Assembly: GCF_009268105.1 (NCBI RefSeq)
Contig: NZ_VWXM01000001.1
Location: 1-54,600, forward strand
Reading direction: 5' to 3'
Length of the DNA: 54,600 nt
From: Candidatus Phytoplasma sacchari
GTDB taxonomy: Bacteria > Bacillota_I > Bacilli_A > Acholeplasmatales > Acholeplasmataceae
Part shown: positions 1 to 9,314 of the stretch, one piece after another
Layout of the letters: each line of letters starts with the position of its first letter
Numbering within the stretch: the stretch's first letter is position 1
The notes under the pieces: model-generated
What the model was told of the DNA's origin: nothing
Databases searched by the model: none
The model's input: only the letters and a program-made list of their open reading frames with translations
Made by a program: the position numbers and the translations under genes

Positions 1-31
1 ATTTCTTATTTATATATCAAAATTAGAAATT

Positions 32-769
32 CTATTTTAGAATATACATCAGAATACTTCCGGCTGAACTAACATTTAAACTTTCTGTTTGAATTGAAGT
101 TTCAATATTTAACAAAAAATCAGAAATTTTTTTAATCCAGTTTGATATTCCTAATCCTTCGTTGCCTAAAATCAAAACTCTTTTTTGATATTTATTTAAA
201 AAAATATTATTTATTTTTTTTAAATTAATATTTTTCTCATAAACACAAGAACTAAAAATATTATATTTTTGTTTTTTCAAATTATTTAAAAAATTATAAG
301 TATTGCCTTTTTCTAGAAATAAATTAAAAAAAGCTCCTTGACTACTTCTGATAACTTTTTCATTATATAAATCTACTGATTTATCACTAAAAAAAACATG
401 TTCGAAACCAAAAGCACAAGCACTTCTTAATAAATTACCTACGTTTCCTGGATCTTGTATATTATCTAAAACTAGAATTTTTTCGCTAGTTATTTTTTTT
501 TGTGTTATATCACAAAGAGCCATTTTATTAAATAAAACTTTATTAGGGTGCAATTCTTTTATTAATTCTTTTTTAATTAAAATATGATTTTCTTTTTCTT
601 TATTAATACAGTATATTTTTTTGACTATTTTTTTTTTAAAAGCTTCTTCTACAGAATGTTTTCCGAATACTATAAATTCTTTATATAAATTTCTATATTT
701 AGAATATTTGATTAATTTTTTTAATTTTTTGAAAGTTATATTATTTTTAGATTGAATGATCATTACCAT
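32..769 (-). CDS. SpoU/TrmH-family RNA 2'-O-methyltransferase
   Basis: This protein would transfer a methyl group from S-adenosylmethionine to a ribose 2'-OH in rRNA or tRNA, in the cytoplasm. The three SpoU signatures are present in order: LDNIQDPGNVGNLLRSA at residues 101-117 (with the catalytic-type N and R), LILGNEGLGIS at 199-209, and SLNVSSAGSILMY at 230-242. Those residues form the trefoil-knot SAM site. The N-terminal part (about 10-90) resembles the SpoU substrate-binding domain, with FGKHSVEEAF. The length of 245 residues is normal for a two-domain SpoU enzyme. The start is ATG at 769; a second ATG at 763 is equally possible. The exact target base cannot be told from sequence, so no symbol is given. 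It stands alone on the minus strand, followed upstream by the protease gene on the same strand. Confidence 0.9.
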   Translation of the reverse strand: MVMIIQSKNNITFKKLKKLIKYSKYRNLYKEFIVFGKHSVEEAFKKKIVKKIYCINKEKENHILIKKELIKELHPNKVLFNKMALCDITQKKITSEKILVLDNIQDPGNVGNLLRSACAFGFEHVFFSDKSVDLYNEKVIRSSQGAFFNLFLEKGNTYNFLNNLKKQKYNIFSSCVYEKNINLKKINNIFLNKYQKRVLILGNEGLGISNWIKKISDFLLNIETSIQTESLNVSSAGSILMYILK

Positions 770-842
770 AATATATTTTTTACCTTTTTTAAATTTATTT
801 AGCTTAAATTTATCTTTTAATTTTTTTATTTTTTTAAAAAAA

Positions 843-3800
843 CTATAATTTTATTTTATTTTTATTTATTTTATTTTGAGATATTATTTTTAATAATATA
901 TTAAAAGATATAATTACAAATATAGCTGTAAATATTACGTTAATTTTTTCTTTTATTTTTTTTTTAATGAAAAGAGGTAATAAATTTTCTTTCTTTAAAA
1001 AAGAACCTTGTATAAAATGCGAAGGCATGAATTTATTATTTTGGTATTTAATATGGTCATTAAAACCTATAAAATTACCTTCTTTATCAAAACATAAAAA
1101 ATTTAATTTAAAGTTTTTCATAACTGGTTTTTCTTTTAAGTCAAAAACAGAATCAAAAAGGAATGATTTTGTCTCTTCTATAATATTACCTATATTACTT
1201 TTAAATATTTGAGGAAAATAGTTTTCGTTGTTTATGTTATTAATGAAATAAATTTCATCACCTATTGATATGTCAGAAATAGGTGTTATTTGAACTGATT
1301 CATATTCATAATTTGATTCGAAACTCATTAAAACTAAATTATTCATTTCTGTAGAATAAAAACTATTTATTTTAATTTTTTCTTTTTCATATATATTAGA
1401 TTTATAGGTTGTTATTTCTGCATAATCAAAAAAAATATTTTTTATTTCATCTATCAGATTTACATCACCATTAAAATTTGATAATACAAAATATAAAAAA
1501 TTTCCATTTTGTAATTTTTCTTTGTGAAAAATAATACCATTTCCTTCTATGACATTACCTCTATCTCTTTTTTGCCAAACTACTAAAGATCTTTTTATTT
1601 TTTCTTGAATATTTATTTTGTTTTTTGGCACAAAATGAAAAAGTTCTAAAGTTAAAAAAGAATTTAAATCTTTATGTTCTTCAAAATTAATTATTCCATT
1701 ATCATCATTTTTTTGCAAATTAAAATTAATTTCTTTAGTATCAGTAATTTGGTTTTTTTTATTTTTTTTTATAAATTTTATCAAAAATTTAAGTTTTTCA
1801 TTATTATTTATTATATTTAGTTGTAATTCGATAATTTCTTCAGTAGGATCAAAATAGAATATTTTCGCTGGAACATCTATTGTTTTAAATAAGTTTATCA
1901 TTATTTTGATTTCGTTTTGACTTTTTTTAATAATAGGAGTTCTGAATAAAATAATATTTTGTGGTGATATTTGATTATTAAAAGAAAATTTATTTTTTGA
2001 TAGAATATTAAAAATTTCATCCATAAAAATAGTTAATTTTGGATTTTCTGAATTAGCAGTAATAGTTTCTTTTTCAATAATACTTTTAAATTTTTTTATT
2101 TTTTCTTTTAAATGATCATTTTTTTTATTTATAAAATATTGATTTTTTTCCCAATATTTTTCATCTAATATTTGATTAACATGATTCATATTAATAGAGT
2201 GAGAAAATTCGTCTGCAAAATATATATTTTTAACTATACTTCTATTTATTCCGATTATTTCACCTTTTTCATTAAAAACAGGACCACCACTATTACCACT
2301 ATCAATCGTAATATCAAAAATTATCATTTCATTGTTGAAAGCCATTATATTCCCTTTTTTTAATAAATTTATTTCAATTTTTTCCTGAATATCATTTGAT
2401 TGGTAAAATTTTGACATTTTATCATAAAGATCATAAATATTGTTTGTATTTGAAATCAAAAAATTTGATAAATTTTTTATTTGATCAATTATTTTTAATG
2501 ATAAATGAATAGTTGGAACAGTAGATATTTGAGAACCCATTGAATAAACTTTATCTCCTTGATTAATATCAATTTTTTTATTTTTAGGAAATGCATATTC
2601 TAAAATTTTTTGAACTTGATTAAATTTTTCTGTATTTTGTTGATCTATATCTTCTTCGAATGTCAAAATAGCTACATCATCATAATCAATTTGATTATCT
2701 ATAAAAAGTAGTTTATCTATTTTTTTTAAAAAAAAGTATTTATTATAAACACTAATAATATCTTCATTTTCGCTATCTGTTTTAATTACGTGTCTATTAG
2801 TAAGAATATAGTATTTGTATTTGTTTTCATTTTTTATTTTTTCAATTTTGAAAATGAAACCAGAACCTAAACTTTTTTCTGTTTTAACTAAAAAAGTAAT
2901 CTGGGATAATTCTTTTATTTTTTCTTTTAATTCTTCTTCATTTTTATCAATTTGGTAAAAGTTTTTATAATTTGGTATATTTTTTTGAAAATTTTGTTTA
3001 TCATCTATTTTATTATCTTCATATTCTTTATTATTATCTTCATCTTTCAAAAATTCTATACAATTTTCACAAAGACTATATTCGTTGAATATTTTTGATA
3101 TTTGTAGGAATTTTTCATTAAATTTTAATCCTATAAACAAACCTTCTTTATTTAAACAAATTTCTATTGTTTCAGTATTTTTTTCTTCTTCTTCTTGTTT
3201 ATCATTGTTGTCTTTTTGGTTATTTTTTGTTTTAAATGATAATTTTATATAGTATTTGCTTGCATATTTCATTAAATTATCTTGTTGAAATAAATCTGTA
3301 TTATATTTATGGAGTATATGGCAATTAATTAAATGAAAAATTAAGTTAGAAGTTATTATATAGTTTATTTGGGATTCTTCATTTTGTAAAGGAAGAGAGA
3401 TTCCTATAAAATCTCCTTTTTTATTAAAAAAAATTTTGTTATTTTTCCCTTTAATAGAAATAGGCAGAAAATATATTTTTTTTTCGTTATAATCTTTGCT
3501 TATTATCCCTTCTTGAAATGGTTTTTGATTCTTTTCGTTATTATCTAAAACAAATGCATAAACATAATCACCTTTTCTTATGTTATGATTTTTTAGCTCG
3601 AAATCATCATCATTTTGTTTTTTATCAAAAATATTTCTTAATTTTTTTTGATTTTGTATAATATTATCTTTTAAAAAAGTATTTTTATTTTCTAATTTTT
3701 TTATTTTTTCGTTTGGATTATTTTTCACTATATATTCTTTTATTGTGTTTATTTGTTGTTTTTCTAGTATGTTTAATATTTTTTTATAAAAAATAATAAG

Positions 3801-3902
3801 TGATAAAATATAGAAAATAGATATTAAAAAAATTATTTTTTCATTAATTATATTTTTTTTTGTTTTCTTATTTTTGTTATTAAAAAAATTTTTAAATTTC
3901 AA
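843..3902 (-). CDS. Membrane-anchored trypsin-like serine protease with degenerate repeat lobes
   Basis: The central part (about residues 333-575) is a trypsin/HtrA-like protease with a full triad: His371 in LTNRHVI, Asp409 in DDVAIL and Ser538 in SGNSGGP. An N-terminal membrane segment (about 22-44) and a C-terminal one (about 987-1008) suggest that the large middle part is exposed on one side of the membrane. Residues about 770-950 form a second protease-like unit in which the aligned triad positions are Asn811, Asn855 and no Ser. The strand-turn motif F-N/D-x-x-G-x-F/I-IG occurs four times, near 159, 249, 543 and 938, so extra C-terminal lobes precede the active unit. The chosen start is TTG at 3902 with AGAGG 10 bases before it; an ATG just upstream is out of frame. 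Family members known as HtrA/DegP have PDZ domains, and none is visible here. The substrate is unknown. Confidence 0.75.
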   Translation of the reverse strand: MKFKNFFNNKNKKTKKNIINEKIIFLISIFYILSLIIFYKKILNILEKQQINTIKEYIVKNNPNEKIKKLENKNTFLKDNIIQNQKKLRNIFDKKQNDDDFELKNHNIRKGDYVYAFVLDNNEKNQKPFQEGIISKDYNEKKIYFLPISIKGKNNKIFFNKKGDFIGISLPLQNEESQINYIITSNLIFHLINCHILHKYNTDLFQQDNLMKYASKYYIKLSFKTKNNQKDNNDKQEEEEKNTETIEICLNKEGLFIGLKFNEKFLQISKIFNEYSLCENCIEFLKDEDNNKEYEDNKIDDKQNFQKNIPNYKNFYQIDKNEEELKEKIKELSQITFLVKTEKSLGSGFIFKIEKIKNENKYKYYILTNRHVIKTDSENEDIISVYNKYFFLKKIDKLLFIDNQIDYDDVAILTFEEDIDQQNTEKFNQVQKILEYAFPKNKKIDINQGDKVYSMGSQISTVPTIHLSLKIIDQIKNLSNFLISNTNNIYDLYDKMSKFYQSNDIQEKIEINLLKKGNIMAFNNEMIIFDITIDSGNSGGPVFNEKGEIIGINRSIVKNIYFADEFSHSINMNHVNQILDEKYWEKNQYFINKKNDHLKEKIKKFKSIIEKETITANSENPKLTIFMDEIFNILSKNKFSFNNQISPQNIILFRTPIIKKSQNEIKIMINLFKTIDVPAKIFYFDPTEEIIELQLNIINNNEKLKFLIKFIKKNKKNQITDTKEINFNLQKNDDNGIINFEEHKDLNSFLTLELFHFVPKNKINIQEKIKRSLVVWQKRDRGNVIEGNGIIFHKEKLQNGNFLYFVLSNFNGDVNLIDEIKNIFFDYAEITTYKSNIYEKEKIKINSFYSTEMNNLVLMSFESNYEYESVQITPISDISIGDEIYFINNINNENYFPQIFKSNIGNIIEETKSFLFDSVFDLKEKPVMKNFKLNFLCFDKEGNFIGFNDHIKYQNNKFMPSHFIQGSFLKKENLLPLFIKKKIKEKINVIFTAIFVIISFNILLKIISQNKINKNKIKL

Positions 3903-4047
3903 CTAAACATAACCTCTATTTTATTTTTTTTAATCCAAATTATCAAAATAAAAATTTTTTATAAAATATATATAATATTTTAACAGTTATTTTTTCATTT
4001 ATCGAAATAAAAAATGTTAAAATTAATAGAATAGGAAAAAATAAGTA

Positions 4048-4076
4048 TTGACATTGAATAAAAAAAATAATAGAAT
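4048..4076 (+). promoter_or_regulatory. Sigma-A type promoter of the heat-shock operon
   Basis: A perfect -35 box TTGACA (4048-4053) is followed after exactly 17 bases by TAGAAT (4071-4076), one mismatch from TATAAT. The predicted transcription start near 4083 lies just before the CIRCE operator, the usual arrangement for HrcA-repressed operons. Confidence 0.88.
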
Positions 4077-4085
4077 ATAGTTGTG

Positions 4086-4112
4086 TTAGCAATCATGATA
4101 AATGAGTGCTAA
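4086..4112 (+). promoter_or_regulatory. CIRCE operator (HrcA-binding inverted repeat)
   Basis: The left arm TTAGCAATC (4086-4094), a 9-base spacer and the right arm GAGTGCTAA (4104-4112) match the CIRCE consensus TTAGCACTC-N9-GAGTGCTAA with a single mismatch in the left arm. It lies just downstream of the promoter and upstream of hrcA. The repressor encoded by the next gene should bind it when chaperones are free, so the operon is expected to be autoregulated by heat. Confidence 0.95.
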
Positions 4113-4150
4113 AAAATAAATATATAAAGATTTATTCCAGAGGTGTTAAA

Positions 4151-5218
4151 TTGCTTTCTGATAGAAAAAAAATGATTTTAAAAGCTATTGTTGAAAATTA
4201 TTCTAAAAAAAATCAACCTATAGGTTCTAAATTCTTAACTTCTCTATCTTACTTAAAATTTTCTAGTGCTACCATACGCTATGATATGGTTGAGTTGGAA
4301 AAAAAAGGATATTTAATTAAGAATCATAAATCTAGCGGAAGAGTACCTTCTTTGCAAGGATATATTTTCTATCTACAAAATTTAATGACTCGTGAAGAAT
4401 CTAAAAATTCTTTTGAAATAGCTTCTTTGTTTGAGAATATAATTAATAAGAATAATTCTAACAAAGAAGATGTTATTAAAGAAGTTTTAAAGTTATTATG
4501 TAATTTAACTGATTATGTAACTCTTAATATCGTTCCTGATATATTTAATACAAGCAGAATTAGTAAAATAAGTTTAATTTTTTTAAATTCTTATCATGTT
4601 ATTGTTTTAGTTATTACAGATAGAGGTAATTTAAGATATAGAAATATTTTTTCTAAAAAAGAAGAATGTTTATTTTTAATTGGATTGGAAAAAGCTATTG
4701 AATTTTTAAATAATTTATTACTAAACAAATATTTATTAGAAGCTTTAGAATTGTTAAAAAATGATACTATTAAAAAAGAAATTAAAAAAAAATGTTTTTA
4801 TTATTCAGAAAAATTAATTCAAGTTTTGAATAAAATTTTTTATTGTTTTGCTGATAATAGTTCTCATATTTACGGGATATCAAATTTTTTTAATAAATAT
4901 GATTTTAAAAATAATATAATTTTAAAAGAATTAGTAAAAATTTTTGATACTGGAGAATTACGGAAAATTTTTTTTAATTCTTCTTATTCTGAAAAGAATG
5001 TTTGTAAATTAGTTAATCAAATAACTTTAATAACATATAGCAATTTTATAATAATTTCTGTACCTTATAAAATTAATAAAAATGAAAAAGGTTTTATTGG
5101 AGTTTTAGGGCCGCTTATTATGAAATATGATAAAATTATACCTATTTTAGAGTATTTATCTGCTCATTTAACACAGTTATTTGAAAATAATTATCAACAA
5201 AAATCCCAATTTTGCTAA
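4151..5218 (+). CDS. hrcA: Heat-inducible transcription repressor HrcA
   Basis: HrcA represses chaperone operons by binding CIRCE and needs chaperonin activity to fold. The N-terminal winged helix reads MLSDRKKMILKAIVENY, QPIGSKFL and SSATIRYDMVELEKKGYL, matching the start of the family. A possible GTG start at 4106 lies inside the CIRCE right arm and would add 15 residues that no family member needs. TTG at 4151 is preferred because AGAGG ends 7 bases before it and the resulting protein begins MLSDRKKMIL, as in Bacillus (MLTNRQ...). The resulting length is 355 residues, typical of the family. It is the first gene of hrcA-grpE-dnaK. Only the dnaK-type chaperone cluster is present in the window; groESL is not here. 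Confidence 0.95.
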   Translation: MLSDRKKMILKAIVENYSKKNQPIGSKFLTSLSYLKFSSATIRYDMVELEKKGYLIKNHKSSGRVPSLQGYIFYLQNLMTREESKNSFEIASLFENIINKNNSNKEDVIKEVLKLLCNLTDYVTLNIVPDIFNTSRISKISLIFLNSYHVIVLVITDRGNLRYRNIFSKKEECLFLIGLEKAIEFLNNLLLNKYLLEALELLKNDTIKKEIKKKCFYYSEKLIQVLNKIFYCFADNSSHIYGISNFFNKYDFKNNIILKELVKIFDTGELRKIFFNSSYSEKNVCKLVNQITLITYSNFIIISVPYKINKNEKGFIGVLGPLIMKYDKIIPILEYLSAHLTQLFENNYQQKSQFC

Positions 5219-5243
5219 ATAATAAAGGAGTGATTATTTTTTG

Positions 5244-5939
5244 ATGCAAAAAGAAAACAAAATCGAAAAAATGAAAAAAAATCCTAAAAAAGAAATTGAA
5301 GACAAAAGTAGTGAAAATTGTCATTGTGATGATTTAGATATAAATAAAAAAAGTAATTTTAACGGTAATGAAGACAATACCGATTGTAATTGTAATATCA
5401 GTAGTCATATAGATAAAGATAATTTAGAAGATATTATAAAAGATCTAAAAAATAGTAATGATGAATTAAAAAATAATTTAATGAAGATAAATGAAGATTT
5501 AGTTCATGATAGATTAAAATATTCAGCTGATTTGGAAAATTTCAAAAAAAGAATACAGAGAGAAAAAGATTTAGAACAAAAATATGCTTCTCTAAATTTA
5601 ATCAAAGATATTTTAGTTCCTTTTGAACAATTAGAAAAAGTCATGGAAATGAATACAGATAATGACATTTTGAAAAATTTTATTTTAGGTTTTCAAATGA
5701 TATATCAACAAATAAAAAAAATTTTGGAAAAAAATGGTGTTCAAGAAATTTTATCTTTAGGACAAGAATTTAATCCTGAAAAACATTATGCTGTGGAAAA
5801 GATTTCAGATAGAAGCAAACCTAATAATACAATTGTTTCAGTTTTACAAAAAGGTTTTTTATATAAGGAAATGATAATAAAACCAGCAATGGTTAAAATA
5901 AATGAATGGAGTGATGAAGATGAGAAAAAAAACAAATAA
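5244..5939 (+). CDS. grpE: Nucleotide exchange factor GrpE
   Basis: GrpE releases ADP from DnaK during the chaperone cycle. A long coiled coil (about 70-120, including [17 protein letters not shown]) is followed by the C-terminal beta-domain with [12 protein letters not shown] and [20 protein letters not shown], a hallmark of the family. The N-terminal 60 residues are acidic, look disordered and contain an unusual Cys/His group (NCHCDD and TDCNCN). Start choice is between TTG 5241 and ATG 5244, which are adjacent codons; AAAGGAG at 5224-5230 serves either. The 3' end overlaps the dnaK start by 20 bases, which suggests translational coupling. Confidence 0.96.
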   Translation: MQKENKIEKMKKNPKKEIEDKSSENCHCDDLDINKKSNFNGNEDNTDCNCNISSHIDKDNLEDIIKDLKNSNDELKNNLMKINEDLVHDRLKYSADLENFKKRIQREKDLEQKYASLNLIKDILVPFEQLEKVMEMNTDNDILKNFILGFQMIYQQIKKILEKNGVQEILSLGQEFNPEKHYAVEKISDRSKPNNTIVSVLQKGFLYKEMIIKPAMVKINEWSDEDEKKNK

Positions 5940-7809
5940 GATTATTGGTATAGATTTAGGAACAACAAATTCCTGTATTTCTGTTTTTGAAGGAAATGAA
6001 GCTAGAGTGATTCCTAATAGTGTAGGTGGTCGTACTACTCCCTCTGTTGTAGCTTTTAAAGATGGTGAAATTTTAGTTGGTCAGGTCGCTAAAAACCAAA
6101 TTATAGTTAATTCTAAAAATACAGTTGCTTCTGTTAAAAGACAAATGGGAAAAAAAGATAAAAATGGAAATGATGTTATGATAGAAGTAGGCGGTGAAAG
6201 AAGACGTCCTGAACAAATAAGTTCTTTTATTTTAGCAAGTCTTAAAAAACAAGCTGAAGATTATTTAGGAGCAGAAGTAAAAAAAGCAGTTATTACCGTC
6301 CCTGCTTATTTTGATGACGATCAAAGACAAGCAACAAAAAATGCAGGTAAAATAGCTGATTTAGAAGTTGTAAGAATAATTAATGAACCAACAGCAGCTG
6401 CTTTAGCTTATGGAATAGATAAAATAACTGATAAAGAACAGAAAATTTTAGTTTTTGATTTAGGTGGTGGTACTTTTGATGTTTCTATTTTAACTTTAGC
6501 TGATGGAAATTTTGCTGTTGAAGCTGTAGCCGGGAATAACGAATTAGGTGGAGATGATTTTGACAACAAAATTGTTGATTTTTTGATAGATTTATTAAAA
6601 AAAGAAAATTTAGGTTATGAAAATGCTATATCCAAATATATAGAAACTAATCCGGAATCTAAAAATAAACTAAAAGAGGCTGCTGAACAAGCTAAAAAAG
6701 AATTAAGCAGTTCTCTTTCTACTCAGATTATTCTTCCTTTTATAGTTTCGTTAAATGGGAAACCTTTGAATATAAACTATAATATGACAAGAGCTAAATT
6801 TGATTCTTTAACTGAAGATTTAGTACAAAGTTGTATAGAACCTATTAGAAAGGCTTTAAAAGATGCAAAGTTATCAGCAGGACAAATTGATCAAGTTTTA
6901 TTAGTAGGTGGTTCAACAAGAATACCTGCTGTTCAAGAATTAGTAAAAAGAGAGCTTAATAAATTACCAAATAAAACTATTAATCCTGATGAAGTTGTTG
7001 CTATGGGTGCTGCTATACAAGGAGCTATTTTAGCTGGTGATGTGAAAGATGTTATATTATTAGATGTTACTCCTTTATCTTTAGGGATTGAGACTTTAGG
7101 AAATGTTTTTACAAAATTAATTGAAAGAAATACAACTATTCCTACTTCTAAATCGCAAATTTTTTCAACTGCTGTAGATAATCAACCTTCAGTTGATATT
7201 CATGTTTTACAAGGAGAAAGGCCTTTAGCAAAAGATAATAAAACTTTAGGTAGTTTTCGTTTAGATAATATCCCTCCTGCTCCTCAAGGGCAACCGCAGA
7301 TCGAAGTTACTTTTGATATTGATGTTAACGGAATTGTGTCTGTTAAAGCTAAAAATTTAGAAACAAATAGAGAGCAAAAAATAACTATTTCTGGTAGCAA
7401 TAAATTATCAGAAGAAGAAATTGAAAGAATGATTAAAGAAGCTGAAATAAATGCAGAACAAGATAGAATACAGAAAGAAAAAATAGAAACTCGTAATAAA
7501 GCTGATCAGCTTATTTTTCAAACAAAAAAATCTTTGGATACTGTAAAAGATGATTTATCAGAAAAAGAAAAAAATAGTTTAGAAGAACATATAAAAAATC
7601 TTGAAGAAGCTTTAAAAGGTGATGATAAAAATTTGATTCAAGATAAAATAGATATTTTGGTTAAAGAATCACAACCAATAATTATGAAAGCTTATCAGAA
7701 AAAACAGGAAGAAAAAGATAAAGATAAATCTAATAATGGTACGACAGCTGAAGAAAAAAAATCTTCTTCTGATGAAGCAGTAGATGCTGAATTTGAAGAA
7801 AAAAAATAA
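5920..7809 (+). CDS. dnaK: Hsp70 chaperone DnaK
   Basis: DnaK is the ATP-driven chaperone that binds exposed hydrophobic segments in the cytoplasm. The nucleotide-binding domain begins [12 protein letters not shown] and contains [14 protein letters not shown] and [15 protein letters not shown]. The substrate domain has the [15 protein letters not shown] linker region, and the tail ends with [12 protein letters not shown] 5920 is chosen because GGAG at 5908-5911 lies 8 bases upstream and the product begins [14 protein letters not shown]. In-frame ATGs at 5902 and 5914 would only add a few residues. The predicted length is 629. It overlaps grpE and is followed by a hairpin before dnaJ, so dnaK transcript may be in excess over dnaJ. 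Confidence 0.98.
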   Translation: MRKKTNKIIGIDLGTTNSCISVFEGNEARVIPNSVGGRTTPSVVAFKDGEILVGQVAKNQIIVNSKNTVASVKRQMGKKDKNGNDVMIEVGGERRRPEQISSFILASLKKQAEDYLGAEVKKAVITVPAYFDDDQRQATKNAGKIADLEVVRIINEPTAAALAYGIDKITDKEQKILVFDLGGGTFDVSILTLADGNFAVEAVAGNNELGGDDFDNKIVDFLIDLLKKENLGYENAISKYIETNPESKNKLKEAAEQAKKELSSSLSTQIILPFIVSLNGKPLNINYNMTRAKFDSLTEDLVQSCIEPIRKALKDAKLSAGQIDQVLLVGGSTRIPAVQELVKRELNKLPNKTINPDEVVAMGAAIQGAILAGDVKDVILLDVTPLSLGIETLGNVFTKLIERNTTIPTSKSQIFSTAVDNQPSVDIHVLQGERPLAKDNKTLGSFRLDNIPPAPQGQPQIEVTFDIDVNGIVSVKAKNLETNREQKITISGSNKLSEEEIERMIKEAEINAEQDRIQKEKIETRNKADQLIFQTKKSLDTVKDDLSEKEKNSLEEHIKNLEEALKGDDKNLIQDKIDILVKESQPIIMKAYQKKQEEKDKDKSNNGTTAEEKKSSSDEAVDAEFEEKK

Positions 7810-7850
7810 TTTAAATTTTTATTTTTTAATATTATTTGCTTTTTGTTATT

Positions 7851-7886
7851 AAACCAAAGAAAGATCTATGAATCTTTTTTTGGTTT
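7851..7886 (+). terminator. Hairpin between dnaK and dnaJ
   Basis: Two 15-base arms (7851-7865 and 7872-7886) pair along their length with one G-U and a 6-base loop. The T-rich right arm is followed by ATTTATT rather than a long T run, so it may act as a partial terminator or as a 3'-end protector of the dnaK transcript. A TATAAT-like box at 7909-7914 could start a separate dnaJ transcript, but no good -35 box was found. Confidence 0.65.
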
Positions 7887-7959
7887 ATTTATTAGCAAAA
7901 GTTGTTTTTATAATAAATAAAAAATTATATCTTACATGTTACAATAAGGAGTTTTTATT

Positions 7960-9063
7960 GTGAGTCAAAAAAAAGACTATTATGAAATTTTAGGTTTAAC
8001 CAAAAATGCTAGTTTAGATGATATTAAAAAAGCTTATAGAAAATTTTCTAAAAAATATCACCCTGATCTATGTAAAGATTCAAATGCTGCAGAAAAATTC
8101 AAAGAAGTTCAAGAAGCTTATCAAGTTTTAAGCGATCCTCAAAAAAAATCAGATTATGATAGTTTTGGACATTCTGGATTTAATAATTTTAATAATAATG
8201 GTTTTAGAGGTTTTAGTAACAACGACTTTGATTTAGGAGATATATTTGATAGTTTTTTTGGAGAAAAAAGAAGTAGTAAAAGACATTCTAAAAAAGGAAA
8301 GGATAAACATGTTAAGATTACGATTGATTTTTTAGAAGCTGCTTTAGGAGTAGAAAAAAATATTCAATTTAATATAGAAGAGGATTGTGTTAATTGTAAG
8401 GGAACAGGAGCTCGTGATCCTAAAGATATTCATTTATGTAGTCATTGCGATGGATCAGGTTATGTTACTGTTGCTCAAAGAACTTTTTTGGTCAATTTTA
8501 CTACACAACAGATTTGTCCATATTGTAAAGGAGCAGGAAAAACTATTTTAAATAAATGTCTTTTTTGTAATGGTAAACAAAGAGTATTACAAATGAAAAA
8601 AACTAAATTAAATATACCGGCTGGCGTAGAAGATGGAATGACTTTGAAAGTATCTCAAGAAGGTAATCATGGTTTTTTTGGCAATATTAGTGGTGATTTA
8701 TATGTGGATATTCAAATAAGACCTCATAATATTTTTCAAAGAAAGGGACAAGACGTTTATTCTACTGTTTTTATTGATTTTTTTCAAGCTACATTGGGTG
8801 ATATTATTAATGTTTCTACAATTTATGGTATGGTTAATTTAAAAATTCCTGAAGGAACCCAAACAGATACAAAATTTAGGTTAAAAAATAAAGGAATTTC
8901 TTATATTGGATCTTCTTATAGAAAAGGTGATCATTATATAATCGTAAAAGTTAAAACACCTGTAAATTTAACTAACAGAGAAAAAGAACTTTTAAAAGAA
9001 TTTAGAGAAATTTTTCAATCTAAAAATTATTCTAAGAAAAATAAATCTTCTTGGTTTTTTTAA
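7960..9063 (+). CDS. dnaJ: Hsp40 co-chaperone DnaJ
   Basis: DnaJ stimulates the ATPase of DnaK and hands it substrates. The J domain (1-70) has YHPDL with the essential HPD at 34-36. It is followed by a Gly/Phe/Asn-rich linker and a zinc region with four CxxCxG units between C143 and C203 (CVNCKGTG, CSHCDGSG, CPYCKGAG, CLFCNG). The C-terminal substrate domains follow, with LNIPAGVEDGM. The fourth zinc unit has lost its final Gly (CNGKQR), a mild deviation. The start is GTG at 7960 with AAGGAG 8 bases upstream. It lies 150 bases after dnaK and a hairpin, on the same strand. Confidence 0.97.
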   Translation: MSQKKDYYEILGLTKNASLDDIKKAYRKFSKKYHPDLCKDSNAAEKFKEVQEAYQVLSDPQKKSDYDSFGHSGFNNFNNNGFRGFSNNDFDLGDIFDSFFGEKRSSKRHSKKGKDKHVKITIDFLEAALGVEKNIQFNIEEDCVNCKGTGARDPKDIHLCSHCDGSGYVTVAQRTFLVNFTTQQICPYCKGAGKTILNKCLFCNGKQRVLQMKKTKLNIPAGVEDGMTLKVSQEGNHGFFGNISGDLYVDIQIRPHNIFQRKGQDVYSTVFIDFFQATLGDIINVSTIYGMVNLKIPEGTQTDTKFRLKNKGISYIGSSYRKGDHYIIVKVKTPVNLTNREKELLKEFREIFQSKNYSKKNKSSWFF

Positions 9064-9095
9064 TTTTTTATCTTTATTTATTTTTATAAAATCTG

Positions 9096-9224
9096 ATTAA
9101 TAAAAAAAAATACTTATATTCATAAATACTATTTTTTATTTTGTAAAAAAAAATATGTTATGATTTCATTTCATGTTATTATATTTATAGATAAATAATA
9201 AATATAGTATTTTTTTTTATTAAT
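9096..9224. repeat. Widely spaced perfect 19-bp inverted repeat
   Basis: Arm 9096-9114 reads ATTAATAAAAAAAAATACT and arm 9206-9224 is its exact reverse complement, with 91 bases between them. The repeat fills most of the dnaJ-lplA gap. It could fold in RNA into a long-stem structure, or be the remnant ends of a lost small element. No reading frame lies between the arms. Confidence 0.6.
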
Positions 9225-9314
9225 AATTAAGTGAAATGTTTATTAAAATTAATAATTAAACAAATTTTTTATATTTTTGAGAGTTTTTAAAGATAAATAA
9301 AGGAAAATAATTTT

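Noticed and set aside
967-1212. Plus-strand open frame opposite the protease gene
   Set aside because: It is antisense to the C-terminal lobe of the protease, with no family match.
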